A stretch of DNA of 41,782 bases from Myxococcaceae bacterium (GCA_016926755.1 JAFGNZ010000117.1:1-41782), one strand, 5' to 3'; counted from the first letter of the stretch, positions 8,935 to 17,585 are shown. Notes: generated by a model not told the origin, from the sequence alone. Translations and numbers: made by a program.

Positions 8935-10005
8935 ATGATGACGAACGACTCCGGCCAGCCCCGCCCCTCGCGTGCTCGCGTGTGGGGCGCTACCGCGGCG
9001 TCGCTGCTCGGCGGCGCCCTGGCAGAGCTGCTCCACCTGCCCGGCGGCGCCCTCCTGGGCGGGATGCTGGTGGCGCTCGTGGCCTCTGTCGGCGCCTCGG
9101 TGCGGGTTCCGCTCCACCGCTCCCTGCAGATCGCCGCGCCCGCCGTGCTGGGGGCCGCCCTCTGCATCGCCTTTCAGCCCTCCGCCTGGGCCGCGTTCGC
9201 CTCGCACTGGTTCGTGGCCCTCATCAACGTGGTGGGCGTGGTGGCCGTCGCCCAGGGCGTGGCGCTCGTCTTCGCCCGGCTGAGCGGCGTGGACGTGCGG
9301 ACCGCCACCCTCGGGCTCATGCCGGGCGGGGCGCCGACCATGGTGACCTTGAGCGAGGAGCTCGGTGCCGACTCCCGCCTGGTGGCGCTCGTCCAGTATG
9401 TGCGCCTGGGCGTCGTCATCATCGTGGCGGGCGCCGTGGGCCGGTTGGCCGGAGCTGCTCCGGACCTGCAGGTGGCCAGCGCCGCGCCGCTCCCTGGCGC
9501 ACCGCCTCCCCTGCTGGCGTGGGGGGCCACCGCGCTCGTCGCCATCGTGGGCGGGTGGTTGGGAGTCCGGCTGAGACTCCCGGCGGGCGTCTTCCTCGGC
9601 CCCCTCATGCTGGGCGTGCCGCTCACCGCCCTGGGGGTGCCCGTGGGCCCGCTGCCCCCCGGCCTCCTGCCGCTCGCCATGTGGGTCCTCGGCGTGCGCG
9701 TGGGCAGCCAGTTCGACGCGGCGACCGTGCGCGAGCTGCGGCGGCTCGCCCTGGCGGCGCTCGGAGCCGCGGTGGCCGTGGTGGGCGGTTGCGTGCTGCT
9801 CGCCTGGGGTTGGTCCACCCTGGGCGGCGTGGATCTGCTCACGGCCTACTTCGCCACCTCGCCGGGTGGGGCCGACACGGTGCTCGCCATTGCCCTGGGC
9901 ACCGGGGCGAGCCTCCCCCTCATCCTCGCCGTCCAGGTGGGCCGGCTCATGCTCATCTTCTTCATCGCCCCCGGCCTCTTCCGGCGCCTGTCGGCGCGCA
10001 GGTAA
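8935..10005 (+). CDS. AbrB-family integral membrane protein (permease-like)
   Basis: The product is about 356 residues and very hydrophobic, with roughly ten transmembrane segments in two similar halves. It matches the membrane AbrB duplication family (PF05145), which is unrelated to the AbrB transcription factor. Diagnostic pieces are LPGGALLGGML near the start, GLMPGGAPTMVTLSEELGAD in the first half, LPAGVFLGPLMLGV in the second, and AYFATSPGGADTVLAIALGT near the end; the repeated (M/S)PGGA motif marks the duplication. Members are proposed transporters, but the substrate is unsettled. Two ATGs lie together at 8935 and 8938; an upstream GTG at 8899 is an alternative, and neither has a strong ribosome-binding site. 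Confidence 0.8.
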   Translation: MMTNDSGQPRPSRARVWGATAASLLGGALAELLHLPGGALLGGMLVALVASVGASVRVPLHRSLQIAAPAVLGAALCIAFQPSAWAAFASHWFVALINVVGVVAVAQGVALVFARLSGVDVRTATLGLMPGGAPTMVTLSEELGADSRLVALVQYVRLGVVIIVAGAVGRLAGAAPDLQVASAAPLPGAPPPLLAWGATALVAIVGGWLGVRLRLPAGVFLGPLMLGVPLTALGVPVGPLPPGLLPLAMWVLGVRVGSQFDAATVRELRRLALAALGAAVAVVGGCVLLAWGWSTLGGVDLLTAYFATSPGGADTVLAIALGTGASLPLILAVQVGRLMLIFFIAPGLFRRLSARR

Positions 10006-10051
10006 TTCCGCGGCTGTTCATACGAGCGCGCGCGGCGCGTACAGTGGCGCC

Positions 10052-11983
10052 ATGTCTGGACGTCGTCGCGTGATGCTGGGGCTGGGGTTTGTCGTCATCG
10101 CAGGGGTGCTCGGGCTGCTCCTGCTTCGAGCCGAGGAGCCCGCCGGCATGGGGCGTGAAGTCGTGCCCACCGGGGGCCCGGCTGCCGCCGCCGCGGACTC
10201 CTCGGTGTTGGTGCCCCCGGCGAAGCCCGCGAGCGCGGCTCCTCCCGCGCCGATCGCGCCCGCCGAGCCCGTGCGGCAGCTTCCGCGCGTCACCCTCGAG
10301 CGCGGCACGCCCGCACCCGCGGGGGCGTTCTCGGGACGGGTCGTCTCCGCGACGACAGGGGAGGGCGTCCAGGGCGCGGAGGTGACGCTCGCGGCCCCCA
10401 GCGGCGCGGTCTCCCTGGTGACGGATGCGGAGGGGCGCTTCGAGTTCAGGCCGACGGCCCCGGGCGTGTACCAGGTGGCCGCCATCCGCGCCGAGGGGTA
10501 CCTGCCCTTCGGCCCGGAGTGGGGCAGGAGCCCGATCGCGCTGTCCGCCGTGCCGGGGGTCCACGTGCACGAGGTCGTCATCGCGCTGACGCCAACGCCG
10601 GAGCTCGTGGGGCAGGTGCTGAGCGCCTCGGGAGCGCCCGTCTCCGGTGCGACGGTGCGGGTGCTCACCCAGCGCGCGGGAGAGACCGTGTTGTTCCCGG
10701 TGCGGGATCGCTTCTCCTCGGACGAGCGGGGGGAGTTCCGCTTCACCGCGCCGGAGGGAGCCACGGTGGAGGCGCGGCACACGGCGCACGGCGTGGCGCG
10801 AGCCCGGGTGGGCTCGGAGGCGGTGCGGACACGGCGCCTCGAGCTCCGGCTGCCCGCGCCGGCCGAGGCAGGCTCCCGCGCGGAGGCTCGGCTCGAGGGG
10901 CGGGTGCTGGCGCCTGATGGGAGCGGAGCCTCGGGCGCGCTCCTCTCCGTGCAGTCCGCGACCAGCGCCTATCCGCGGGTGTTCGGCCAGCAGGACGGCT
11001 ACCAGACGATCGCCGAGGTGGATGGGAGCTTCGCGCTCGAAGGGCTGGAGCCGGGCCTGTATGACGTGTCGGCGCACGCGGCGGGCTTCGCGCCGGCCCG
11101 CGACTTCGACGTGCGCGTGCCCGCGAGCGGGCTCGTGCTGCGGCTCTCGGAGGGCGGAGCGCTCGTGGGGCGCATCATGGAAGAGGAGGGTGGGGCCCCC
11201 GTGCCGGCCTTCGTCGTGAACGTGCTCTTGCAGCACAGCGCGCTCGAGCGGCTCCCCTTCGCGCAGGCCCGGTTCCTCGACGCCGAGGGCCGGTACGAGC
11301 TGCGCGGGCTGAAGCCGGGGCGCTACGAGCTCCAGGTGGTGGCCGCCGGCTTCGTGCCCGCCAAGCGCCAGGTCGAAGTCCCCGAGGGCGCTCGCGAGGT
11401 GCGCGCCGACGTGGGGCTGGCGCGCGGGATGCGGCTCGAAGGCCGGCTCCTCTCCGCGGCCACGCGAGCGCCCATCGCCGGGGCCCGAGTGATCGTGGAG
11501 GGCTTCAGCGGGGGCGACGCGCTCGCGCCCCTCTTCGACGCGGTGAGCGGCGCCGACGGGGCCTTCACGCTGGAGGGCATCCCGCGCGCGGGCGTCTCGC
11601 TGCTCTGCTCCGCCCCGGAGCACAACAGCCGGCTCGTGTCGGGAGCCCGGCCTCCAGGCCCCGTGGAGATCGCGCTGACGCCGGTGGAGGCCGATGCCGG
11701 GCCCCGGGTGGAGCTCATAGGCATCGGCGCCGTCCTGCGGCCGCGGGGGGATGTCATCGTCGTAGGCGCGGTGGTCGACGGAGGTGGCGCCCAGGCCGCG
11801 GGGCTCGCGCCGGGGGACGAGCTCCTGCGCGTCGAGGGGACTCCCGTGACGGAGCTGGGGTTCGAGCTCGCCATCGAGCGCATCCGCGGCCCGGAGGGGA
11901 CCCAGGTGCTGCTCGGGGTGCGCAAGGCAGGGCAGAGCACGGTGAGGGATCTCCCGGTGCCCCGGAAGAAGATCGGCGCCTGA
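10052..11983 (+). CDS. Carboxypeptidase-regulatory-like repeat protein with C-terminal PDZ domain
   Basis: The product is about 643 residues. The ATG at 10052 is followed by a basic start and one hydrophobic segment (VMLGLGFVVIAGVLGLLLL), so it is anchored or exported. A Pro/Ala linker comes next. Several beta-sandwich modules of the CarboxypepD_reg type then repeat, each with the pattern G.V....G..V.GA.V.........T...G.F.F.....G.Y.V.A.A.G, roughly at residues 90-165, 185-265, 280-360, 370-460 and 465-540. The last ~90 residues (from IGIGAVLRPRG) form a PDZ domain with AQAAGLAPGDELLRVEG, which typically binds protein C-termini. No protease domain is present. Similar envelope proteins occur in many copies in myxobacteria, without known function. 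It starts 46 bp after the AbrB-type gene. Confidence 0.75.
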   Translation: MSGRRRVMLGLGFVVIAGVLGLLLLRAEEPAGMGREVVPTGGPAAAAADSSVLVPPAKPASAAPPAPIAPAEPVRQLPRVTLERGTPAPAGAFSGRVVSATTGEGVQGAEVTLAAPSGAVSLVTDAEGRFEFRPTAPGVYQVAAIRAEGYLPFGPEWGRSPIALSAVPGVHVHEVVIALTPTPELVGQVLSASGAPVSGATVRVLTQRAGETVLFPVRDRFSSDERGEFRFTAPEGATVEARHTAHGVARARVGSEAVRTRRLELRLPAPAEAGSRAEARLEGRVLAPDGSGASGALLSVQSATSAYPRVFGQQDGYQTIAEVDGSFALEGLEPGLYDVSAHAAGFAPARDFDVRVPASGLVLRLSEGGALVGRIMEEEGGAPVPAFVVNVLLQHSALERLPFAQARFLDAEGRYELRGLKPGRYELQVVAAGFVPAKRQVEVPEGAREVRADVGLARGMRLEGRLLSAATRAPIAGARVIVEGFSGGDALAPLFDAVSGADGAFTLEGIPRAGVSLLCSAPEHNSRLVSGARPPGPVEIALTPVEADAGPRVELIGIGAVLRPRGDVIVVGAVVDGGGAQAAGLAPGDELLRVEGTPVTELGFELAIERIRGPEGTQVLLGVRKAGQSTVRDLPVPRKKIGA

Positions 11984-12165
11984 GCGCGTGGTGAGCAGGT
12001 GAAGGGGGGGCTCCTACCTGGATGGCCCTCGTCCGCCCGTCAGGACTGCGATCAGGGGAAACCTGAAACCCCGGAGCGCTTCGAGTCACTCTCGCGTAGA
12101 GTCCCGAGGCTCGCGCGGTCTCGGCACGCCCGGGCCTTTCAATCGATATCGGATGGGGTGAAGAG

Positions 12166-13509
12166 ATGAAGACAGGTGTGTTGGGCCTCGTTCTGGGCCT
12201 GGTGTTGGGAGTCGGCGTCGGACGGATGATCTGGACCTCGAATACGGCCACGACCGACACGGCGAAGCCCGCGAGCGCGCAGGTCGCCGCGGCCCCCGCG
12301 CCCGCTCAGGCCCAGCCTCCGCAGCAGCCTCAGCCGCAGCGGCCGCTGCTCTCGTCCACCGTCTTCAAGGTGCCCCTGGACGACTCGCCCTCCAAGGGCC
12401 GCGCGGACGCGCTGGTGACGATGGTGGAGTTCACCGACTTCCAGTGCCCGTTCTGCTCCCGGGCCAACGCCACGATCAAGCAGATCCAGGAGGACTACGG
12501 GGACCAGCTGCGCCTGATCGTCAAGCAGCACCCGCTGCCCTTCCACCCGCGCGCGCGTCCGGCGGCCATCGCCGCCCTGGCGGCCCACGAGCAGGGCAAG
12601 TTCTTCGAGTACCACGACAAGCTCTTCGCCAATCAGAAGACGCTGGATGACGCCAGCCTGGAGACGTTCGCCAAGGAGGTGGGGCTGGACGTGAAGAAGT
12701 GGAAGAAGGCGCTGGCGGATCCCAAGCTGGCCGCGGCCGTGGATCGGGACGAGGCGCTGGCCAAGTCGCTGGGCGCGGGCGGCACGCCGTCCTTCTTCGT
12801 CAACGGCCGCTTCTTCTCCGGCGCCCACCCCATCGAGGTGTTCCGGGCCGTGGTGGACGAGGAGCTCGCCAAGGCGCAGATGCTGGTGAAGGAGGGCATG
12901 AAGCCCTCGGAGATCTACGCCTCCGTCCTGGCGCACGGGGTGAGCGCGCCGCCGCCGCCGCCGGAGCCGGCGGCCGTGAAGGTGGAGCTGGGCGCCGCGC
13001 CGGTGAAGGGCGCCAGTGACGCGCCCGTCACGCTGGTGGCCTTCTCGGACTTCGAGTGCCCGTTCTGCTCGCGCGCGGCCAACACCGTGAAGCAGCTGGA
13101 GGAGGAGTACAAGGGCAAGCTGCGCGTGGCCTTCAAGCACCAGCCGCTGGCGCGTCACCCGAACGCGAAGACGGCCGCGGCGGCCTCCCTGGCGGCCCAC
13201 GAGCAGGGCAAGTTCTGGGAGTACCACGACAAGCTCTTCGCCAGCCAGACGGCGCTGGACCGGGCCTCGCTGGAGCGCTACGCGCAGGAGCTGGGGCTGG
13301 ACATGGGCAAGTTCAAGGCGGCGCTCGACTCCAACAGGTTCGACCTGCAGATCGCCGCGGACTCCACGCAGGGCGCCCAGATCGGCGCCAGCGGCACGCC
13401 GACGTTCTTCATCAACGGCCGGCAGATCGTGGGCGCCAAGCCCGTTGAGGTGTTCCGCCGGATGATCGACGAGGAGATCAAGAAGGCGGGCGTGGCCTCC
13501 GCGCAGTGA
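12166..13509 (+). CDS. Double DsbA-like thioredoxin-fold protein
   Basis: The product is 447 residues with an N-terminal hydrophobic anchor (VLGLVLGLVLGVGVGRMI), an Ala/Pro/Gln linker to about residue 65, and two DsbA-like domains in tandem. Each has a CPFC redox site (residues 94-97 and 298-301), a helical insert with the shared AAHEQGKF.EYHDKLFA block, and a cis-proline loop (GTPSFF and GTPTFF). The halves are clearly a duplication joined by a PPPPPPEP linker. DsbA-like proteins oxidise or isomerise disulfides in exported proteins, and a CPFC centre with this layout is also found in BdbD and DsbG-like proteins. A helper role for the many Cys-rich lipoproteins encoded nearby is plausible. 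The ATG at 12166 follows GGGGTGAAGAG. The 182 bp upstream shows no other gene. Confidence 0.85.
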   Translation: MKTGVLGLVLGLVLGVGVGRMIWTSNTATTDTAKPASAQVAAAPAPAQAQPPQQPQPQRPLLSSTVFKVPLDDSPSKGRADALVTMVEFTDFQCPFCSRANATIKQIQEDYGDQLRLIVKQHPLPFHPRARPAAIAALAAHEQGKFFEYHDKLFANQKTLDDASLETFAKEVGLDVKKWKKALADPKLAAAVDRDEALAKSLGAGGTPSFFVNGRFFSGAHPIEVFRAVVDEELAKAQMLVKEGMKPSEIYASVLAHGVSAPPPPPEPAAVKVELGAAPVKGASDAPVTLVAFSDFECPFCSRAANTVKQLEEEYKGKLRVAFKHQPLARHPNAKTAAAASLAAHEQGKFWEYHDKLFASQTALDRASLERYAQELGLDMGKFKAALDSNRFDLQIAADSTQGAQIGASGTPTFFINGRQIVGAKPVEVFRRMIDEEIKKAGVASAQ

Positions 13510-13589
13510 GCCTCGGCTCGCTGCACCGCGGGAGCTGCCTGGGGGCCGGTCCGGCCGGTCCCCGGGTTTCGTAGGAGGGTCGGGGGCGC

Positions 13590-14078
13590 ATGGCTCGTCG
13601 CAAGAAGCTGGATGAGACGCCTGCTCGTGTCCGCAACCTGATCGCCCTGGACGCCGCGCTGATCATGCGGCGCCTGGAGGCGCGCAGGGACGAGATGTTC
13701 ACGCTCTTCTCGCGCCTGCGCAGCCGCGAGCCGATGCTCAGCACCATCGCCACCCGGTTCACCAGCGCCACGTTCCATGACCTGGTGCACCTGCCGGAGC
13801 GCGAGCAGGCGGTGGTGCACGGCTTCCACGAGCGGCTGGACGAGCTGCGCTGGTACTTCACGTACACCGAGGACATGCCCAGCACCGTCCAGCAGACCTT
13901 CGGCGCCCTGCACCGGCGGCTGGACGAGGCCTACCGGCAGCTCGTGGTGGCGCTGGGGCCGCCCGTGCCGCCGGATGGGGCGGTGGTGGTGGAGGCCAGG
14001 CCGGTGCGCGCCGAGCCCGCCTCCACCGGGGTGGCGCTGGCGCGCCCGTCGCGCAAGCGCTCGGCCCCCGCCGCGTAG
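13590..14078 (+). CDS. Small helical protein, function unknown
   Basis: The product is 162 residues from an ATG at 13590 preceded by TAGGAGGG. It is mainly helical, rich in Arg and Glu, with no signal peptide or membrane segment. A conserved-looking core (RRLEARRDEMFTLFSRLRSR to DLVHLPEREQAVVHGFHERL) is followed by a Pro/Ala-rich basic tail (RPSRKRSAPAA). I recognise no family; it is probably a myxobacterial lineage-specific protein. It follows the double DsbA-like gene by 80 bp in the same direction. Its TAG stop abuts the stop of the convergent epimerase gene (TAGCTA), so the two transcripts must overlap. Confidence 0.65.
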   Translation: MARRKKLDETPARVRNLIALDAALIMRRLEARRDEMFTLFSRLRSREPMLSTIATRFTSATFHDLVHLPEREQAVVHGFHERLDELRWYFTYTEDMPSTVQQTFGALHRRLDEAYRQLVVALGPPVPPDGAVVVEARPVRAEPASTGVALARPSRKRSAPAA

Positions 14079-15281
14079 CTACGGGCTCTTCTTCTCGCTC
14101 GCGGTCGGCTTGTCCGGGGCGGCCTGGGGGCTCCCCGCCCCTGCCTTCTCCTTCGCCCAGAGCGCGAGCAGCTCCTTCTCCCGCTCCGGCTTCAGCCCGG
14201 CGCGCATCTTGGCGCGGCGCTCCTCGGGCAGGCTCTTGAAGTACTCGAGCGTGTCCTTCACGGTGACGGAGGCCGGGCGGAACTGGAGCCCCGCCTTCCG
14301 CGCCTTGGCCGTGGAGCGCAGGTGGAAGCCCTTCGTCTTGCCGATGGGCGGCGCCCAGATGGGGAGGTCTCCCTCTCCGTTCTCCCCGTGCTTCGCCAGG
14401 AAGTCCGTGGGCACCCACGTCAGCTTCGTGTCCTTGCCCGTCACCTCCTTGCAGGTGGCCAGCAGGGCGCCCATGCTCGACGGCTTCTCCGGGCCCGTCG
14501 CGTTGTAGATGCCGGTGAGCGTGTCCTCCACCACCCGCACCAGCCACTCGGCCAGATCCCTCACGTCGATGAACTGGAGGGGATCCGCGGGGCTGCCCGG
14601 CGCGAGCAGCTCCCCGCCTTGCTCGAAGCGCACCGGCCAGTACGTGAAGCGATCCGTGGGATCCATGGGGCCGACGATGTAGCCCGGGCGGATGTTGGCG
14701 GTGCGGCCCGGCATGGCCCTCTCCGCCGCCTCCTCGCACAGACGCTTGAGCCCGCCGTAGTTCTCGAAGTTCTTGCCCATCGTCTCCACGGTGGGATCGG
14801 CCAGCTTCGCGGTGGCGCCGCGCTCATCCTCGTTCGGCGTGAGATCATTCGCGTAGGCGGAGATGCTGGAGATGAAGAGGTAGTGCTGGACGTGGGGGGC
14901 CAGCAGCTCCGCCGAGGCCTGCACCATGCGCGGGTAGTAGCCGGAGGTGTCCAGGACGGCGTCCCACTTGCGGCCCTCGAGCGCCTTGAGGCCCTCGCCC
15001 TTCTTCGGATCGCGGTCCCCGCGCAGCTTCTCCACCTCGGGGAACCACTCCGGCCGCGTCTTCCCGCGGTTGAAGAGCGTCACCGTGTGGCCTCGGGCCT
15101 GCGCGGCGGTGACGAACGCCGGGCCCAGGAAGCCGGTGCCGCCCAGGATGAGGATCTTCTTCTTGTCCTTCGCGGGAGCGGCGGGCTTCTTGGGAGCGCC
15201 GGCCAGGGCCTGGGGGCTCAGCGCCAGCAGGGAGGCCGCGGACAGCGAGTACTGCAGGAAGTGCCTGCGGGAAGTGCTCAT
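14079..15281 (-). CDS. NAD-dependent epimerase/dehydratase with Tat signal
   Basis: The product is 400 residues. It begins MSTSRRHFLQYSLSAASLLA, a twin-arginine signal (SRRHFL) ending near QALAGA, followed by a Lys/Pro linker. The rest is an extended short-chain dehydrogenase fold: NAD(P)-binding GGTGFLG at residues 47-53, LFNRGKT after strand 2, ISSISAYA, and the catalytic pair in NYGGLK (YxxxK). RPGYIVGP and QFIDVRDLAEWLV complete the pattern of sugar-nucleotide epimerases and isoflavone-reductase-like enzymes. The C-terminal 50 residues are Lys/Glu-rich. The enzyme would be exported folded with its cofactor by the Tat system. The substrate is unknown. It lies downstream of, and in the same direction as, the locus B immunity gene, 113 bp away. 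Confidence 0.8.
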   Translation of the reverse strand: MSTSRRHFLQYSLSAASLLALSPQALAGAPKKPAAPAKDKKKILILGGTGFLGPAFVTAAQARGHTVTLFNRGKTRPEWFPEVEKLRGDRDPKKGEGLKALEGRKWDAVLDTSGYYPRMVQASAELLAPHVQHYLFISSISAYANDLTPNEDERGATAKLADPTVETMGKNFENYGGLKRLCEEAAERAMPGRTANIRPGYIVGPMDPTDRFTYWPVRFEQGGELLAPGSPADPLQFIDVRDLAEWLVRVVEDTLTGIYNATGPEKPSSMGALLATCKEVTGKDTKLTWVPTDFLAKHGENGEGDLPIWAPPIGKTKGFHLRSTAKARKAGLQFRPASVTVKDTLEYFKSLPEERRAKMRAGLKPEREKELLALWAKEKAGAGSPQAAPDKPTASEKKSP

Positions 15282-15394
15282 GGGGGCTCACGGAGTGTGG
15301 GTCCAGGTGGACCGAGTTCATGCGCGGACGGCTGCGCGGGGCGCGGAACACGCCTGCCTGGCTGGCCATTCCACACCCTGGGAGGCGAGCCTGG

Positions 15395-15967
15395 TTAGAC
15401 CTCCTCGAACCTCGTGCCGGTGGCGCCCATGCGCTGCAAGGCGTCATGGATCGCCTCGGAGACGATCAGCGGGCCTGTCCACCCCTCTAGACGAAACACC
15501 TGGGCGCTTCCCACCTTGGCCTTGTCGATGCGCAGATCCCGCACGGAGGAATACTGACCAACCATGTGAGGCACTCCGTCCTCATGCGTCCAGAGTTCGA
15601 TCCGGGATGCCTGTTCATCGATACAGCGGATGAGGCGTGTGGCCACAAGGATGAGGTACTGATCGGGCTGCCCCTCCACGTCCACGGGGAGGAACTGCAC
15701 ATCGTCAGGGGCTAGCTCCGCGAACATGGACGCAACTCGAACATGGACCACCGGGACGCGGATGCCCGCTTCCGTGAAATCCAGCGGCTTTCCCGCGATC
15801 TCGACGGGAATTCTCAAGCGTTCCTTGATGTGGACGGGTGCCCCGAGCCTGAACTGCGCGTCGTCCACCTTTCGGCCCTGACGGTCCGTCGGCGTGTCGA
15901 GATCCCAGCGCTGAGGGAAATTCACATCGTCGACGAGCTTGAAAAACCGCTTGGACATGGGCTCCAT
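15395..15967 (-). CDS. Imm11-family immunity protein (locus B)
   Basis: The product is 190 residues, soluble, with no signal. It matches the Imm11 (DUF1629-related) family seen beside myxobacterial toxins. Recognisable blocks are the N-terminal FFKLVDDVNFPQRWDLDTP, the central VASMFAELAPDDVQFLPVD and ILVATRLIRCIDE, and C-terminal RLEGWTGPLIVSEAIHDALQ. The ATG at 15967 directly abuts the toxin stop (TAA then ATG), so translation is very likely coupled; a second ATG at 15958 is possible. Imm11 proteins are predicted to neutralise nuclease toxins of polymorphic systems, and the upstream gene supplies one. It would protect the producer and its kin from the locus B toxin. Confidence 0.85.
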   Translation of the reverse strand: MEPMSKRFFKLVDDVNFPQRWDLDTPTDRQGRKVDDAQFRLGAPVHIKERLRIPVEIAGKPLDFTEAGIRVPVVHVRVASMFAELAPDDVQFLPVDVEGQPDQYLILVATRLIRCIDEQASRIELWTHEDGVPHMVGQYSSVRDLRIDKAKVGSAQVFRLEGWTGPLIVSEAIHDALQRMGATGTRFEEV

Positions 15968-17371
15968 TTAGCGCGGTGGCTGCCGGGTGACGAGTTGGTT
16001 CAGTTCTGTTCCCGGCGTGGCGATCTGCCTGGCCAGTTTCCGGAGTTGGCCGGTCAACGCCTCGCGGCACGCGACGACGCTGCGACAGGTCGCCGTTGCG
16101 GTGTCCAGTTCCTCGAAGACGATCTGGTGATACCGCTCGGGGTGTGGTCCGTAATGCCCCGGGAGGGGCATCTTGTTCGCCGGGTCATCCATCGACATCC
16201 CCGCCTTGGCGAAGATGCGGCGGAATCGTGGCGTCCACGGGCCGCCGCGCGCGGTGGACGTGTCGTTGCAGATGGTGGCGATGTGGTGCGTCTCGATGCA
16301 GGGGGCCTTGTTGCCACGGCCACTCGCTCCCATCGTCATCGCGGTGGCTGTCACCGTCACACTCACGCCCTCGGCCGTCAGCGCGATCTCCTCCACGGTC
16401 CCCAGGGCGCTCACCCGGATTCCTGCCTTGCCCTCGGCCTGCAGGGCCATCTGCGCCGAGCCGGGCAGCGTCGGCACCTTCGCCGCGAACAACTGCGCCG
16501 TCGAACCAATGGCCGCCACCAGCAGCAGGGCGAAAGCGCGCGCGGCCTCCCGCCCGAGAATCTTCCCGAAGCGCTCACCCGCGTCCCGGATCTGCTCGAA
16601 GGTGGTGGCCACCTTCACCTCCTCCATCAACCGGAACCAACCCGTCACCAGGTTGCGCAGCGTGTCGTAGCCCACGTACAGCACCAGCCCCAGGCTCAGC
16701 ACCGCCACCAGCGCCGGTGCCACCGGATTGAGCGCCATGATCAGCAGCATGGAGCCGAGCGTCCACAGGGCCGCGTTGAGGAGCGCGCGCACCTCCACCA
16801 TCTCCCCGAGGGCCTTCTCCATCTCGTCAATCACCGGGCTCTTGCTCAGCGCCAGCGCCCAAATGTAGCGGCCGTGCATGTCCAGGTAGCGCCCCGCCAC
16901 CAGCGCGCCCCCCAGGCAGTCGCCATAGGCGTTGTAGGCGCGCTGGCACCAGAGCCGGTAGCGCTCGGCCGTCTCCAGGTCGTCTTTGGTCAACGCGCCT
17001 TCCAGGGGCTGGCCCGGTCCCGCCGGCACCAGCTTCTTGTCCCTCGGAAGATAGAGGTAGTCGCCAGATTGCGAGTCCATGGGCAATAGCTTCTCCGGAA
17101 ACATCTTCTCCACCGTCTGGCGCGGCGTGCCACTCAGCCGCGCCTTGCGCGCCAGGGGCCGGATGGCTTGCTGGAACTCCTCTTTCTCCACCACCACGGG
17201 TTGCAGCTCCACCGTGCGTGGGATGTGGATGACGACTCGGCCCTGGCCGGTGTGCTCCACTCGGAAGGTGCGTGGGGTAGCGCTGCACCCCACCGCCAAC
17301 GCAAGGATGAGCGGGTTGGTCTTCCACAGCGCCGGCCACAGCACCCGCCCCATCATTCGCCACAGCCTCAT
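15968..17371 (-). CDS. AHH-nuclease lipoprotein toxin (locus B, SitA-like)
   Basis: The product is 467 residues. The ATG at 17371 follows AAGGGGTG. The signal ends in lipobox LAVGC with Cys29 as the lipidated residue. Two or three hydrophobic stretches lie near residues 205-235 and 280-300. The carrier part (ATTFEQIRDAGERFGKILGR, then EAARAFALL) parallels the locus A toxin. The final 110 residues are an AHH domain of the HNH/endonuclease VII superfamily: ETHHIATICN with His362-His363, PRFRRIFAKAGMSMDDPANK, and GHYGPHPERYHQIVFEEL with further metal or catalytic histidines. It should cleave DNA or RNA once inside a recipient. A lipoprotein carrier with a swappable nuclease tip and a coupled immunity gene fits SitA-type toxins delivered by outer membrane exchange. 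Delivery is inferred. Confidence 0.85.
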   Translation of the reverse strand: MRLWRMMGRVLWPALWKTNPLILALAVGCSATPRTFRVEHTGQGRVVIHIPRTVELQPVVVEKEEFQQAIRPLARKARLSGTPRQTVEKMFPEKLLPMDSQSGDYLYLPRDKKLVPAGPGQPLEGALTKDDLETAERYRLWCQRAYNAYGDCLGGALVAGRYLDMHGRYIWALALSKSPVIDEMEKALGEMVEVRALLNAALWTLGSMLLIMALNPVAPALVAVLSLGLVLYVGYDTLRNLVTGWFRLMEEVKVATTFEQIRDAGERFGKILGREAARAFALLLVAAIGSTAQLFAAKVPTLPGSAQMALQAEGKAGIRVSALGTVEEIALTAEGVSVTVTATAMTMGASGRGNKAPCIETHHIATICNDTSTARGGPWTPRFRRIFAKAGMSMDDPANKMPLPGHYGPHPERYHQIVFEELDTATATCRSVVACREALTGQLRKLARQIATPGTELNQLVTRQPPR

Positions 17372-17491
17372 GTGTCACCCCTTCTTGAGAGGAGGGGAGC
17401 AGGGTAGAGGGCTGCTACAGGCAAGAGGAGGAGTTGATGGGTAGTGCTCGCCTTCCCATGCCCACGCCCCGCGAGGAGGCTTGGAGGGCGA

Positions 17492-17538
17492 GTGGCTACT
17501 TCCAACTGAGTTGGAAGTGGCGCTCCACCCCTGGCGCC
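17492..17538 (+). repeat. 47-bp palindromic repeat, copy 1 (left boundary of locus C)
   Basis: The core at 17495-17521 is an inverted repeat: arm GCTACTTCCAAC, spacer TGA, arm GTTGGAAGTGGC. It forms a 12-bp stem with one G-T type mismatch. The following 17 bases (TCCACCCCTGGCGCC and its approach) are shared with the copy at 20296, giving 46 of 47 identical positions. It lies in the gap between divergent loci B and C. Confidence 0.85.
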
Positions 17539-17558
17539 AACGGGAGGGGTGGCGGGTG

Positions 17559-17585
17559 GCTACTTCCAACTGAGTTGGAAGTGGC
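17559..17585 (+). repeat. Palindromic repeat core, copy 2
   Basis: This is the same 27-nt hairpin core as at 17495, 64 bp downstream and in the same orientation, with no base change in the core. The TCCACCCCTGGCGCC flank is absent. Two close copies in a divergent intergenic region could act as operators, REP-like elements or transcript-end hairpins. Confidence 0.85.

Noticed and set aside
15386-15398. A further copy of the GC-rich repeat at the end of the Imm11 gene (GGCGAGCCTGG)
   Set aside because: The match is only about a dozen bases and could be chance in GC-rich DNA.
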